Counted from the first letter of the stretch, positions 53,701 through 62,369 are shown. The stretch is 64,000 nucleotides of DNA from Neostapfia colusana (GCA_030760725.1 JASWHV010000012.1:79248968-79312967), one strand, 5' to 3'. Notes: generated by a model from the letters alone, not told the origin. Program-made: numbers and translations.

Positions 53701-56700
53701 CTATCATTAGCCCTCTTTCAACGACCAACACCACTAAAGTCATACCTCATAGGTCTAAACCCCTTGGACTCTAAGGTTTGTCTCCATAACTCTAATTTTT
53801 TATCAACACCATCTCTAGTTTCATCTACCAGCACTACATCATCATCAAAGAGCATGCACCAAGGGATATCCCCTTGTATATCCTTCGACACCTCATCCAT
53901 CACCAAGGAAAAGATGTATGGGTTCAAAGCTGATCCTTGATGTAGTCCTACCGTGATAGCAAATGCATCAGTCTCACTATCACTTACGCGCACACTTGTC
54001 CTAACAGCATATCCTTGATAAGGGTGGACAAGAGAGAAAATTCAGTGAGGCATGAACCTCACCCCCATACCTGTTTAGAGGAGTTCTGGGCCAACAAAGT
54101 TCACCGAGTTGGACAGTGCAAAGCAAAAGAACATGTTTCTAAAAGGAGTGTAATCTGCTACTAATCAAATCTCCTGAAAATGGTAGGAACTTGGGAAAAA
54201 GATACACAATGCATTGTCTTCAACAACTAAACTAATTAAGAAATAATAGACTGTTTCAGCACATATAAAAGTAAATATACAACAAAACAAAGCCTTTGTC
54301 CCAAGCACGTTGGAGTAGGCTATATAAAAGTAAATATAGATGAACAAAATTTTGAACTATACAAATTGAACAGAATTTTGCAACTTTAGCAAACAGTTTA
54401 TGGTCATACTATAGAAAACAAGTTGAAAAGCCACAAGATAAATGTGTAAGTATTACTCACGTCAAAACAACTGTTCTTGTAGCTCTGCCATTAGAAGCCC
54501 CAACAACATTTATACGTGGTGTCATAGGCAAGCCTAAGTCACTTCCAATGACTTCTATCTTCATAGCCTTCCCATCAAGTAGGACATTATTGTAACGTTT
54601 AAGTGCAGCAATAGCATCGCTCCTCCTTGTAAACACCACTTCTGCGGTGCCCTTTAAAAATGAAAACATGTATCAAAATTCAAATTCAGGCAAATAAACA
54701 TAGGTATAAACTATAAAAGATATCCTAGTAGTCAAAGAACAAGATAACACATCATGCAGTATTTCATAAAAGAGTCACAATACAATTGGCATATCTAAGC
54801 TCCGGTAAACTTTGTTCAGTCCTTGATTTGTTTATCATGCAGAATAATCACAATGATGATAACTATTTTAGGTATTACTGAGTCCGGAGAAATATTGTGA
54901 ATACAAGCATTTTACAGCTTTATTCAGTATGGGAGAAAACAAAAGTTCTGTTAGCAATATATTTCTACATCAAACACTCTATTCATCCTCAACAACATCA
55001 ACAATAAAGCCTTTGTCTCAAGCACATTGAGGTAGGCTCCATAGGAATGGCTGGTTTTCATGTTGGCTCGCCACGCCTATCACAACCCTCCTCCTTCACC
55101 CGGGCTTAGGACCGGCTATACCTAGAAAGGCATAGGTGGAGTTCTATTCATCCTCAAAAATCCTAAATGCAAGATATAGATTGTTTTCTTGCTACAGTTC
55201 TTAAAAACAACAACAAAGCATTTGTCTCAAGCACGTTGAGGTAGGCTACATATGAAACCCAAACTGGGTTTTATATCCATAGGAATGGTTGGTCTTGATG
55301 CTGGCTCGCCAAGCCTATCACAACCCTCCTCCTTTAACCGGGCTTGGGACCGGCTATACCTAGAAAGGCATAGGCGGAGTTTTTTTCTTGCTACAGTTCT
55401 TATATATAAAAAATATGACGCCTATAAATTCATCTAAATCATAGAAAAGTTATCTTAAAAGCTCTGCTAAATACATGCATGGAAACAGAACTGGGGATCT
55501 ACGGACATTTGGGTGACCGTAACCATCATAGTGAACAGCAAAGCGCTTCAAATGGCCAATTTCTGAAAACAGCTCCTACAAGGTAATTGAAAGTTTAGTT
55601 TGTCGGTTTCATGTCAGAGAACAAAATATGAAATATAAATCCAAACCACCTAGTTAATTCAACATACCTTTATATCCTCATTGGAAACCCTATAGTCCAA
55701 GTTTGAAATGTACAGTTTTGTACCGGTTTCTATTCCACTGGCTGCCATACTATCATTAAATAGATCAGGTCTCCAGGTCATGTCTTTGGGTCTGCTAAAT
55801 GACTGAAAAATGCCAAACATCCAGCATGTGAGGGAACATGTCATCAACTCATCATAAATGAATACTGCCTTGAACTGTTTCACATGATCATGCCAGCTAT
55901 CAGGTATCACAATGATTTGTTGGACTTTTACAGAAGAGCAGCAGCAATTAACAGGGAGAAAGATAAACTATGTCATATTGCATTAAACTAACAGCTGAGA
56001 GGGAAAGAGCTCCACCAATATCATGATCCCAGGACCAGGAGACACGTGGCTAGAGCACTTGCCCTGGAGGAAGCCCAGAAGAACTTCAGTGACAGAGTGG
56101 AACACGGTCCAGAACTCTCAGACAATAGGTACACTGAAGTTCAATCTAGCCGGAGGATTGATGGAGTGCCTCCTTCAATGCCACATATTTTACACAAATT
56201 GCAAGCTATCCACAAACTTTCTTTTTCAGTTATTCCCTCCATATGTTTGAAGAAAAGGTGATATCACAAAAAGGTTCCATAGAGACAATCACCAGTTACT
56301 GCTGCCACTCCATAAATGAGATCATGATGCAACCATCAAAGTTTCATTAGACACAACAAAATTAAAGCAGCCCCTTCAGGCCTCCAGAAAACTAATGATG
56401 CTCTAACCAACAAGCTTCCATTGGTGCAGATTACAGTTACTCCTCTCCTGCCCTTGATAGAATGGGAGCTCAGAGGTACTCTCCTCATTCATTTTCTACT
56501 TTATTCAGAAATCTGACCATAAACAAAAACATAGTGACGGTTTTGGTCTTGCCTTAGCAATAGTGCGTGCAGATGGTCGGAAGTTAACTCCAAGAGGTCC
56601 TCGAGGAAGCAATCCTGACCTTCCCCTCACGACATGCCCACCTCGCCCACCACTTCCTTGAATACGGCCATTACCCCTCTCTCCACCCCTTCTGTCGTAA

Positions 56701-56708
56701 AACGACAT
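32068..56708 (-). CDS. ALY: ALY/REF mRNA export adaptor (THO complex subunit 4 type)
   Basis: Coding exons, minus strand: 56708-56553, 55802-55668, 55575-55507, 54651-54461, 32794-32750, 32302-32068. They total 831 bp, 276 codons plus TGA, and all phases agree. ALY proteins bind RNA and the TREX complex and hand spliced mRNA to the export receptor in the nucleus. Visible parts: an N-terminal RGG-rich region (residues 1-52), one RRM with RNP2 LYISNL at 82-87 and the RNP1-side strand GTAEVVF at 121-127, a Gly/Arg-rich tail with a 10-residue repeat (RAQFQARGRG, three units), and the C-terminal box ELDKDLETYHAEAM. The first ATG in frame is 56708, and an in-frame stop lies upstream in the 5' exon. 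The common N-terminal LDMSLDDII box is not seen. Intron 1 of the CDS has a GC donor (AAG|GCAAGA). The fourth CDS intron (54460-32795) is 21,666 bp and full of transposable elements. Confidence 0.93.
32893..33066 (-). mobile_element. tRNA-derived SINE (Au-like) in an ALY intron
   Basis: Flanked by a perfect 17-bp TSD gatgtcaaactaaacta (32876-32892 and 33067-33083). On the minus strand it has a Pol III A box (TGGCGCAGTGG) and B box (GGTTCGAATC) and ends in CTTTTT, as Au-type SINEs do. Confidence 0.88.
33226..33769 (+). repeat. Left LTR of the old copia element
   Basis: About 350 bp of native LTR plus a 194-bp insertion (element and duplicated target). It shares the ggctatataaagaagggg-type TATA region and the ggaaaacacctagtg and tgaggc.tgaacctcaccc blocks with the right LTR pieces. 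Confidence 0.85.
33510..33686 (-). mobile_element. RTE-tailed SINE-like element, copy 1
   Basis: 177 bp flanked by the perfect 17-bp duplication aaaacacctagtgcgca (33493-33509 and 33687-33703). On the minus strand it begins AACTTCGCCTATGC, runs through a TATAGCCGGTCCCAAGCCCGG block, and ends in an RTE-like 3' tail (GCTTTGTAGTTGTTGC). Confidence 0.85.
33772..33783 (+). other. Primer binding site of the old copia element
   Basis: tggtatcaaagc two bases after the left LTR, one mismatch from the usual tRNA-Met PBS. Confidence 0.8.
36497..36956. mobile_element. AT-rich MITE inside the old copia element
   Basis: Ends ggatgtgtttg and caaacacatcc are exact inverted repeats, with further paired ggatgg/ccatcc motifs inside. 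It is 460 bp, AT-rich in the centre, with no coding. Both sides show caa, a possible 3-bp TSD. Superfamily uncertain (PIF/Harbinger-like or hAT). Confidence 0.65.
37703..38335. mobile_element. GC-rich element with TTAAGGCG...CGCCTTAA ends, copy 2
   Basis: Begins attaaggcggtaacgcgac and ends cttaagcgacgccttaat. It has an A-rich stretch and then a C/T-rich core with several poly-C runs. It breaks the old copia element between RT and RNase H. It resembles the insert at 28109-28716 at both ends. No transposase seen. Confidence 0.5.
39138..40112 (-). repeat. 3' LTR of the Tat element, 975 bp
   Basis: Minus strand starts TGTCGGTACCCTC and ends CTACACTTCGACA. It contains two GC-rich modules of about 130 bp (39830-40040) built from cacgtggcgggcccggagctc and tccggccccgctggacacg units. 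The TATA box is near 39465 on the minus strand. Confidence 0.92.
40609..40968 (+). pseudogene. Antisense ORF remnant of the Tat element
   Basis: On the strand opposite gag-pol, ATG at 40609 opens MASNLPPSRLARTKDLG and stops at 40704. The region goes on with EVVFFTAYALAGFVPPISSF (about 40747-40806) and, near 40887-40966, a short reading ending in QRESGDS and a stop. This matches the N-terminal part of the extra antisense protein of Tat-type elements (annotated in databases as a putative gypsy-type transposon domain). It is truncated and frame-broken; function unknown even in intact elements. Confidence 0.6.
41215..41490. repeat. LTR-like GC-rich modules inside the Tat internal region
   Basis: About two copies of the same roughly 130-bp module found in the Tat LTR (gccacgtggcgggcccgg, then cacgtggagccttcggagc) sit in the untranslated internal region, more than 1.1 kb from the LTR. 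Confidence 0.8.
42411..42702 (-). pseudogene. Integrase C-terminal scrap of the Tat element
   Basis: The minus strand reads EARLQATLRNARYRQALRRYHQRTVRVRELKEGDLVLW, the region after the integrase core in Ty3/gypsy elements. It follows the protease remnant with no RT between, so a deletion of several kb joined them. Confidence 0.75.
42747..44508 (-). pseudogene. Tat element gag and protease, single frame with stops
   Basis: The retrotransposon gag domain (WPRKFLPHLPEKYDSNVNPAQF, then LTGPARSWLMNLP, at about 44480-44090) continues in the same frame, past TAA (about 44087) and TAG (about 44058), into the rest of gag and a protease (MYHVLVDGGAGLNLIS, where the usual DSG is DGG). A further TAG near 43185 precedes IPMAKLAPSSPF and NAIIDRPTLYRF. 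The gag N-terminus is cut off at 44508 by copia DNA. It has no enzymatic capacity left. Confidence 0.85.
44509..44861 (-). repeat. 3' LTR of the copia element (353 bp)
   Basis: Minus strand TGCTGGAATAAG ... CTACTAACA, with TATA (CTATAAATATG) near 44630. The PPT (aagacttagggggagaa) lies at 44862-44878. No second copy of this LTR is in the window. Confidence 0.85.
44870..49335 (-). pseudogene. Copia gag-pol, nearly complete, with frameshifts
   Basis: The main frame is open from about 49354 to 46061. Gag carries KTNYVEWAAVMRVRLQ and a CCHC knuckle (CHNCGKLGHWAREC, about 48345-48300). Then come protease WCLDTGATHHM, integrase (HERFGHLH..CDVC; DDE residues; QQNGVVERRN), RT up to FAPVAR, and after a shift near 46150 RT with VYVDDLVITG (about 45845-45815). 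A second shift near 45740 leads to RNase H (SSCEAEYIAAS; LADLLTKPLG) ending at 44870. The gag start is unclear: an ATG at 49297 (MGATAAAQTG) lies in another frame, so a third shift near 49100-49200 is likely. Only a few lesions suggest a fairly young sequence. Confidence 0.88.
49345..49685 (-). repeat. LTR-like end, different from the left copia LTR
   Basis: Outer end TGTTGTGGATG on the minus strand at 49685, with TATA-like TTTATAAGCAG near 49412. The left boundary is approximate. The adjacent ctacc (49686-49690) may be half of a TSD. Confidence 0.55.
49691..50025 (-). repeat. Truncated 5' LTR of the Tat element
   Basis: Matches the first third of the 3' LTR (both GC-rich modules, the ggggaaaatcgtct segment and the TGTCGATACCCTCAATAT start). 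The remaining roughly 640 bp, PBS and leader are missing. Confidence 0.87.
50108..50470 (-). repeat. Duplicated RTE 3' tail, period 176 bp
   Basis: The block (AAC)n-ccaagcctt..tcccaagcatgtt.gggtcggctaga through agatataagaacaag occurs twice (ccaagcctt at 50123 and 50299). Each copy is followed by an A-rich run of AAAAG repeats. Confidence 0.9.
50471..51088 (-). pseudogene. RTE protein, C-terminal part
   Basis: The minus strand reads IVPRRDSFRYLGSMLQSNGDIDEDVCHRI (about 51060-50970), a stop near 50950, then KVPQKLKGKFYRTVIRPAMLYGVKCWATKRQHVQQMSVAEMRILRWMCGHTRRDRIRN and on to 50471. This is the usual end of plant RTE reverse transcriptase proteins. Confidence 0.87.
51094..53720 (+). mobile_element. 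Ale-type copia element, internally deleted, 2.6 kb
   Basis: Perfect TSD acgac (51089-51093 and 53721-53725). Short LTRs: left 51094-51250 (157 bp, lacking about 12 bases at its start) and right 53553-53720 (168 bp, TGTTAGACACTG...CTCTTTCA). PBS tggtatcat at 51251, PPT gactgcgggagga at 53540-53552. LTRs differ at only a few sites, so it is fairly young. Integrase is deleted. Confidence 0.93.
51300..53532 (+). pseudogene. Ale copia gag-RT-RNase H remnant
   Basis: Gag-like Ala/Pro-rich sequence leads to a protease (WVVDSGASYHTT near 52090), then within 150 bp jumps to RT (TSSPVVKPATVRTVLSLALS; HQLDVKNAFLHGTL), so the whole integrase is gone. RT continues with LYGLKQAPRAW and LLYVDDIVLT (about 52590), stops at TAG 52746-52748, and RNase H follows (VYTDTDWTGCPDTRRSTSGY; SSAEAEYR) with a further TAG at 53248-53250, then the tail FTDIFTKGLPSSLFSEFRSSLNI to 53532. 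Confidence 0.9.
53726..54020 (-). pseudogene. RTE reverse transcriptase fragment
   Basis: Minus strand GLHQGSALNPYIFSLVMDEVSKDIQGDIPWCMLFDDDVVLVDET..KLELWRQTLESKGF, RT motifs 4-6 of the RTE clade. The catalytic motif reads FDDD where FADD is usual. It continues into the C-terminal part at 51088 once the copia insertion is ignored. Confidence 0.9.
54102..54460. other. ALY intron, right flank of the nested stack
   Basis: AT-rich intron DNA. A short RTE-tail-like scrap (acaacaaaacaaagcctttgtcccaagcacgttggagtaggcta) is at about 54280-54325. Confidence 0.6.
54993..55142 (-). mobile_element. RTE-tailed SINE-like element, copy 2
   Basis: 150 bp in the ALY intron between exons at 54651 and 55507, flanked by the perfect 15-bp duplication tctattcatcctcaa (54978-54992 and 55143-55157). 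Same block order as copies 1 and 3, slightly shortened. Confidence 0.87.
55204..55382 (-). mobile_element. RTE-tailed SINE-like element, copy 3
   Basis: 179 bp flanked by the perfect 20-bp duplication ttttcttgctacagttctta (55184-55203 and 55383-55402). On the minus strand: AACTCCGCCTATGCC, TATAGCCGGTCCCAAGCCCGG, AGGCTTGGCGAGCCAGCAT, then GCTTTGTTGTTGTTTTTAAG. Confidence 0.9.
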
Positions 56709-56721
56709 GTTTAAAGTTTTT

Positions 56722-57712
56722 GCTGTTAACAACTAATTGGTGAACTCCAAAAACACAACGACAACCTGCAGTGAAGATTAAAACTTTTTAGAGATGCTGA
56801 TGTGATGATGACAATAGATCCATGACCTGAACTTGCAAGAAGTTACAAAAAAATGCATGTTAGCTCCAAATATTAACCTTCAGTAGAAGATAATAAGTGT
56901 AACAATACAAAACCATTAAGATATACTGGTGCACATGTGGTTGAACACTAAAAATAATAGAAAATGGAACTACAAAGCAGCAATGGGGAATATGGATAGA
57001 TAATTACGTGCAGGAATTGTACAAACTACAAAAAAGTTCACTGGCATAGATCCCATTATAACTCAGAAACAACTTAAGAGCTCTAAAGATCTGAGAGTTC
57101 AACTACTTCATACCACACTCTTCTGTATGGAATATCTTGATAGGAGCCTAGGAACTAACAATCAATAGTAACAGACATCAAACTCCTAGCGAGATGGCCA
57201 AACCGTACAACATTGTACAATCCCTATCATAAACTGGTAGGATCTCTTTGGCGCTGAAATTCCTTTGGCAGTGGTAGAAAGTGAAGATAGGAAATATGTT
57301 ACAAGAATGGCCAGTGAGTCAAACTGTTACTATCCTCCTTTTCAGCACTCCGTACTAGGTGATCCCGATGAGGTTCTGGAAACGAACGCACCAACGCAGG
57401 GCTACAACTTCATTAAAAAAATCGGTGAATCCAACCAAGGAACTAGCCCCTTAACACTTAGCTATATCACCATCATCTACAATTCTACACTGACATCCAC
57501 ATCAATGTTGCGCAGTCCTGCATCTGCAGCCAAGCCGGCGACGGCAAGAGGGATTGCGAGCGGTGGCGCAAGGAGCTGCCATGTATACCCTAACAGACTC
57601 CCCTCTCAATCCCGCATCGGAGGATCCTTCACCAGCCTTACGAATCGCCGCCGGACAAACCAGATCGTGCAACAGATCGAAAAGGAAACGGGCGCACAGG
57701 GGGCGACTTACT
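56722..57712 (-). other. ALY: ALY 5'UTR intron and its borders
   Basis: A leader exon ends at 57712 with the donor GAGA|GTAAGT. The acceptor TTAACAG lies at 56725-56723, so the coding exon starts at 56722, 14 bases before the ATG. The 989-bp intron between is AT-rich and shows no gene. A 10-codon upstream ORF (MLEGTEAGSA, from about 57793) lies in the leader exon if transcription starts above it. Confidence 0.6.
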
Positions 57713-58160
57713 CTCGCGGCGCTCAGGAGGGTCGGCGCTTCGGCGGAGAGAACGCTTCAGGCGCTCCCGGCCTCGGTACCCTCAAGCATCCACCCGCCGC
57801 CGCCAGATGCCGCGGAGTGGCCGGATGCGGCTCCGGCGAGGGAGGGGCGGAAGGGGAGGCGGCGCGCTGCTGCTGCTGCTGCTGGAATCGAAACCCTAGC
57901 CTTTTCTCTTCTCTCACACCACTCTCTGGGCTTCTCGTCCGTTTCAGAAGAGGAGCGAATAAAACGGGGAGGAGACTTGACGAGGTAGTCCTCGCCCGCG
58001 TTCTTGCTGCTGGTGGGGGCGCGATCCTGGCCGTCGGAATCGTAGGCCATTCGAGGCGTGGAGTTGACATCGACGGTCACGATTGGTTCCAGGGCGGGAG
58101 GGAAGATCTCGTCGACTCGTCGTTCGTTTCTGGGCTTGTACGAGGATTGGGCCTGCAGAT
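57713..58160 (-). promoter_or_regulatory. ALY: ALY leader exon and promoter with telo box and site II motifs
   Basis: Telo box AAACCCTA at 57891-57898, and TGGGCY (site II) motifs at 57927, 58131 and 58148. This pairing is common in plant promoters of ribosomal and RNA-processing genes active in dividing cells. The start site is inferred to be near 57900. A plus-strand open frame across this region is not taken as a gene. Confidence 0.5.
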
Positions 58161-58811
58161 TGCTATAAGCTGTTCGTTTGGTTTTGTGATTCCTTGCCAG
58201 ATGAAGAAGGTTGCTACAGGCAGATTAGATAGCAAACGTTAAAGATGCCCGTTTGGTTCGTGATAGAGGCGACCTAAAACTAGTATTGTATATTTTGGGT
58301 CTACTCTACTGTTTTTCCACATTCTTCTCAACTGATAAATCGTTCACACGATTCATACTCCCTCCGTTTCGAATAATTTGACAACTGTTAGTTTTATTTT
58401 GAACTAATCAGCATCAAATCTTGAATGAGTAACTTAAGCCTTTAGAATATGCATCACCCATTTAGAACCGGCCCGTCTCACATGCGTTATGCATGTGAGC
58501 CGGGTAGATTTGGAATTGTCCCTCTTTGGACAGCCTGAGAGTAACCGAGAGGGCGTGCCTATAACGAGACACGGGTCTGAATCCGGACGAGATTTCGACA
58601 GCGTAATCTTGATGTTCTCTGCTGCACCATTGTTGGACGTGCAGTCAGACAACAGCAGGGTTATGCTGCCGAAATTTCATTTGGATTTGGACCTGGCGTC
58701 TTGTTAGAAGCACGTTCATCTCAGTCACTCTTGGGTGGATTTAGAACCTATCTGTCCCAATAGAAGTATAAATTAACTATATTTTCTCCGTCTTAATCTG
58801 CAGCCTCCAAC
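58161..58811. other. Intergenic and left edge of the CACTA element
   Basis: Starts with a possible Stowaway-like scrap (actccctccgtttcgaat near 58358). A perfect 9-bp hairpin (ctcacatgc, loop gttat, gcatgtgag, 58477-58499) may belong to the CACTA subterminal region. No exact CACTA terminus was found. Confidence 0.4.
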
Positions 58812-61800
58812 ATGGGTGAAGACCGTAGTAGGGTGTACACTGGTTGGAACAAGAAAGGAGGTCACTCAGATGAATGGTTCGCAAAGACAGATGCTTTTAT
58901 CGATCGAGCCTTTTTGTTGTCGACGATCGATAAGGTGCGAGGCTCATGTACGAAATGTCGAAACATAAAGTGGCTTGATAAAATTTTCGATACACTTGTG
59001 TCGAAACGGTTACACGCCACATTATGAGGTGTGGAATTTTCACGGCGAGACAGCTTCTAAAGCCGTACAAGAAGTGCAAGAGAATGATGACAACACAAGG
59101 GTTGATCGGATGGATGAGATGCTACAAGCTATTGAACCAAAGGCTAGGGAGGGTCCTCCAACAACGGAGGTAGAAGCATTCTTCAAGCTTCTTAAAGCTT
59201 CAGAAGAGCCGCTTCATGAACACACAGAAGTGACCCTCCTTACGTTCATCACCAGACTTATGGCAATTAAGTCCAAGTAGTTCTTTTCCAACAATTGTTA
59301 CAACGACCTAATCAAATTGATCGGCGATATCCTTCTACAACCCCACAAAGTGCATAAAGATATGTATCAGTCAAATAAATTGTTGTCTGGTATCAGTATG
59401 AAATATGAAAAGATTGATGTATGTCTAGACAATTGTATGTTTTTTTAGAAAGAGCATGTGAAAGAGAACAAGTGCTTAAAATGTGGTAAATCGAGGTTTG
59501 TCAAAGTTGTTAACGGCGATGGTGATAATATGATGACAGAAGTCGCACATAAGCAACTTCGTTACTTACCACTGACACCTCTATAGAAGCGGTTGTTATT
59601 TCAAAAAGAACAGATAAACACATAAGATGGCACAAAGAAGGTGTACGTCAGAACAATCGAGTCATGACGCACCCGTCTGATGGTGAGGCATAGAAGGCGT
59701 TGGACCGCTTCGATCCAGACTTTGCTAGTGATGCGAGAAATGTTCGCATGGGTTTGGCGATAGATGACTTCTCGCCGTTTAGTACAAACACCATGACATA
59801 CTCGTGTTGCCCGTTTTTGTTATTCCATATAATCTGCCACATCTTTTTATATAAGGTATGAATTCATGTTTCTTTGCCTCATCATACCTGGACCGGATCA
59901 TCCTAGGCCATGTCTAAACGTGATGTTGAAACCGTTGATTGAAGAACTGAAAACTTTGTGGACAAGAGTTGAAGCTTACGACTATTACAAGAAGCAGAAA
60001 TTCAACCTGTGGGATGCTTACTCATGGTTCGTCCATGATTTTTCATTATACGATATGTTTTCTGGATGGAGCACTCATGGTCGTTTGACGTGCCCGATAT
60101 ATGCTTCGGACATGAATTGCTTTCGACTTGCTCATGGAGGCAAGATATGCTACTTCGATTGTGATAGACGTTGGGTGTCTCGAAATCACGTCTTCAGAAA
60201 GGATATAATTGTAACAAAAGGACCACCAAAATGTTAAAATAGGTTAGAAATTTCTGATATGTTGAACAAACTGGTGGCAGATAAAAGTCGTTCTGGATAT
60301 TTTATAGGTTACGGAGAGGAACACAATTGGACTCATATATGTGGAATTTGGGAGCTCCCATATGTGAGGTCCTTGATTTTAATGCACAACATTGTTGTTA
60401 TGCATTAGGAGCGTAACATGGGTGAATGTATAATAAGCACATGCATGGATATGACGGGCAAAACGAAAGATAATATAAAAACTTGAAAGTATCTTTCAGA
60501 GCTTTGTAATCGTCCAACTCTTGAGTTCTCTGAAAGCGATGGTAAGCCACGCGCTTCTTTCTGTCTTTGACCTAAAGAAAAGAAAGAAGTCATGAAATGG
60601 TTGTAAAGTTTGAAATTCCTAGATGGTTACGCAGCTAATATGAAACGAGCCGTGAATATGAAGACGGGAAAGCTCACTGGATTAAAAAGTCATGATTATC
60701 ACATAATTATGGAAATACTCTTACCTATTATGTTTCGCGGCTATTTTGATGATGCGGTGTGGAAGGTGCTAGCCGAGGTTAGCTACTTCTATAGATAGCT
60801 ATGAGCTAAAGAAATCACGGTAGAGATAATGAATAAGTTGGAGAAGGAGATACCGATACTGTTATGTAAGATATTTTTTTTCCTACAGGCTTCTTCAATC
60901 CAATGCAACATCTCCTTATCCATCTTCTATTTGAGGCTAAAGTGGGTGGTCCTGTGCAATATGGATGGATGTATCACATTGAAAGAGCACTTAGATATTT
61001 GAAGTTAATGGTCGGCAACCGAGCAAGGGTGGAAGGGTGCATCGTGGAAGCTTTTACCCTTAAGGAAGTGGGATACTTTTCAAGTGTTTACTTTGCAGAG
61101 AAACACAATGTAAATACTTTGGCGATGCGATACAATATGGATGAACATCCACCTTGCAGCGATCTCTCTATTTTTGTAATGAAGAGCACTACTGTTGGTG
61201 GTAGTCGGAGCTAAAAATGTACCGCAAATGAAAGAACGGCCGCTTTCCTGTACATGTATGCAAATATAAATGGGATGGATAAATATTTCGAGTAAGTTTT
61301 TGTCCTAACATTGATCCTTATCGGCACATTATGCAACATTTATATTTATGAAAGTTTTTTCCGTCCAATGAGTTCCACAAGCAAAATTGGACACATAGAC
61401 ATCAACCTACGAGCAAACAAGTAGAAACGATGCGACGGGACGGAATAAATAGACGACCTAATTTTCTTTCCTGGTTCCGAGAATATGTAACATTTTCTCG
61501 TTAACTTATGAGTATTTATAAAGTATTCTTATAACATTTAAGTATTATAAAAATATTATTATAGCTTCTTAATTTGGACAGAGCGTGAAAGAGCCCGACG
61601 TCCATGAAGACTTGCGACAACTGTCATATGGACTGGTTAAAGTTAGAAGCTTTGGCCGATATGACGTCAATGGATTTCGATTTCATACAACTAAATCTGA
61701 AGCTCTTCGTCCTCTCACGACAACATATAATACTGGAGTTCTGACGAGGGCAATCGACTCTTAAGGCCACGAAACTTATTACTATAGGATAATTAACAAA

Positions 61801-62242
61801 ATCCTTGAATTTAGTTTTGTCGAAAATAAGGAACTTCAAGTCGTCTTCTTTGATTGTGATTGAATTGACAACCATCACGGAACACGACAAAACAAATTTG
61901 GCATGGTGGAAGTCAAACACAATAAACAACTACGAGACTATGATACATTTGTCCTTGCACACCAAGTGTAGCAAGAGTATTATTTACATTATCCATGTCA
62001 AAAAGTTTAATGCTTGGTGGGTGGTACATAAGGTGGATCCTCGTGAGCGGATATATACTCTAAGAGATGATGACTATCATGATATCAATGACGTTGACGA
62101 GGTTTATCAAGAACAAGAGTTGCTAGACTCATTTTCTGTCGAGCCTGGTGTCGAACTCGATCACTTGGTTGACGACTCTAACGATGAAGAGACTTCTAAT
62201 ATGCGCAAACGAAAATGGAAACAAATTAAAAAACAAGATTGA
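58812..62242 (+). pseudogene. CACTA TNP2-type transposase remnant
   Basis: ATG at 58812 (MGEDRSRVYTGWNKKGGHSDEWFAKTDAFIDRAF) starts the expected N-terminus. Readable pieces follow: VDRMDEMLQAIEP..EVEAFFKLLKASEEPLHEHTEVTLL (59105-59280), HKQLRYLPLTPL (59550-59585), the tnp2 catalytic region VMLKPLIEELKTLWTRVEAYDYYKKQKFNLWDAY..FSGWSTHGRLTCPIY..HGGKICYFDCDRRW (59920-60230), a DUF4218-like part QHLLIHLLFEAKVGGPVQYGWMYHIERALRYLK (60903-61200) and a DUF4216-like end (61830-62090). At least eight stops and several shifts make it inactive. Some gaps may be introns. Confidence 0.88.
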
Positions 62243-62369
62243 TGGTCTAGTTTAAGGAGTAGGGTTCGTGATGTCGATGAATTCTGAAACTGACTCCAAG
62301 TAACTTTTTCACTAAATTATCATAAGTTCGTATATTTTCTTAGCATATTTATCAATTACTCCTTACAAC

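Larger units (their letters stand above)
50108..54023 (-). mobile_element. RTE-clade LINE, 5'-truncated, split by an Ale copia insertion
   Basis: Flanked by gtggacaa (50100-50107 and 54024-54031) inside the old copia right LTR. The minus strand holds the end of RT, C-terminal sequence and a 3' tail with (GTT)n, as in plant RTE elements. The Ale-type copia element at 51094-53720 interrupts it. Confidence 0.87.
33226..54096 (+). mobile_element. Old Ty1/copia element in ALY intron, host of the nested stack
   Basis: The left LTR starts at 33226 (TGTGAGTCAAATG) and ends at 33769, followed by the PBS. The PPT (tgagggggagaaa) ends at 38903 and the right LTR starts at 38904 (TGTGTGTCAAATG). The right LTR is in three pieces: 38904-39137, 50031-50107 and 54032-54096, split by a Tat element and an RTE LINE. 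Target sites are tagtt (33221-33225) and aagtt (54097-54101), differing by one base. LTR divergence and many stops in the coding part show it is old. It lies opposite to ALY transcription. Confidence 0.87.

Noticed and set aside
33226..54096. An undescribed gene system hidden in the ALY intron
   Set aside because: Nearly all of the stretch is explained by known element types with TSDs, except short inserts listed as open.
57265..58242. A 325-codon plus-strand open frame
   Set aside because: It runs antisense to the ALY leader and promoter, crosses an A-rich stretch, shows no domain and has GC-driven openness. The minus-strand gene explains the region.
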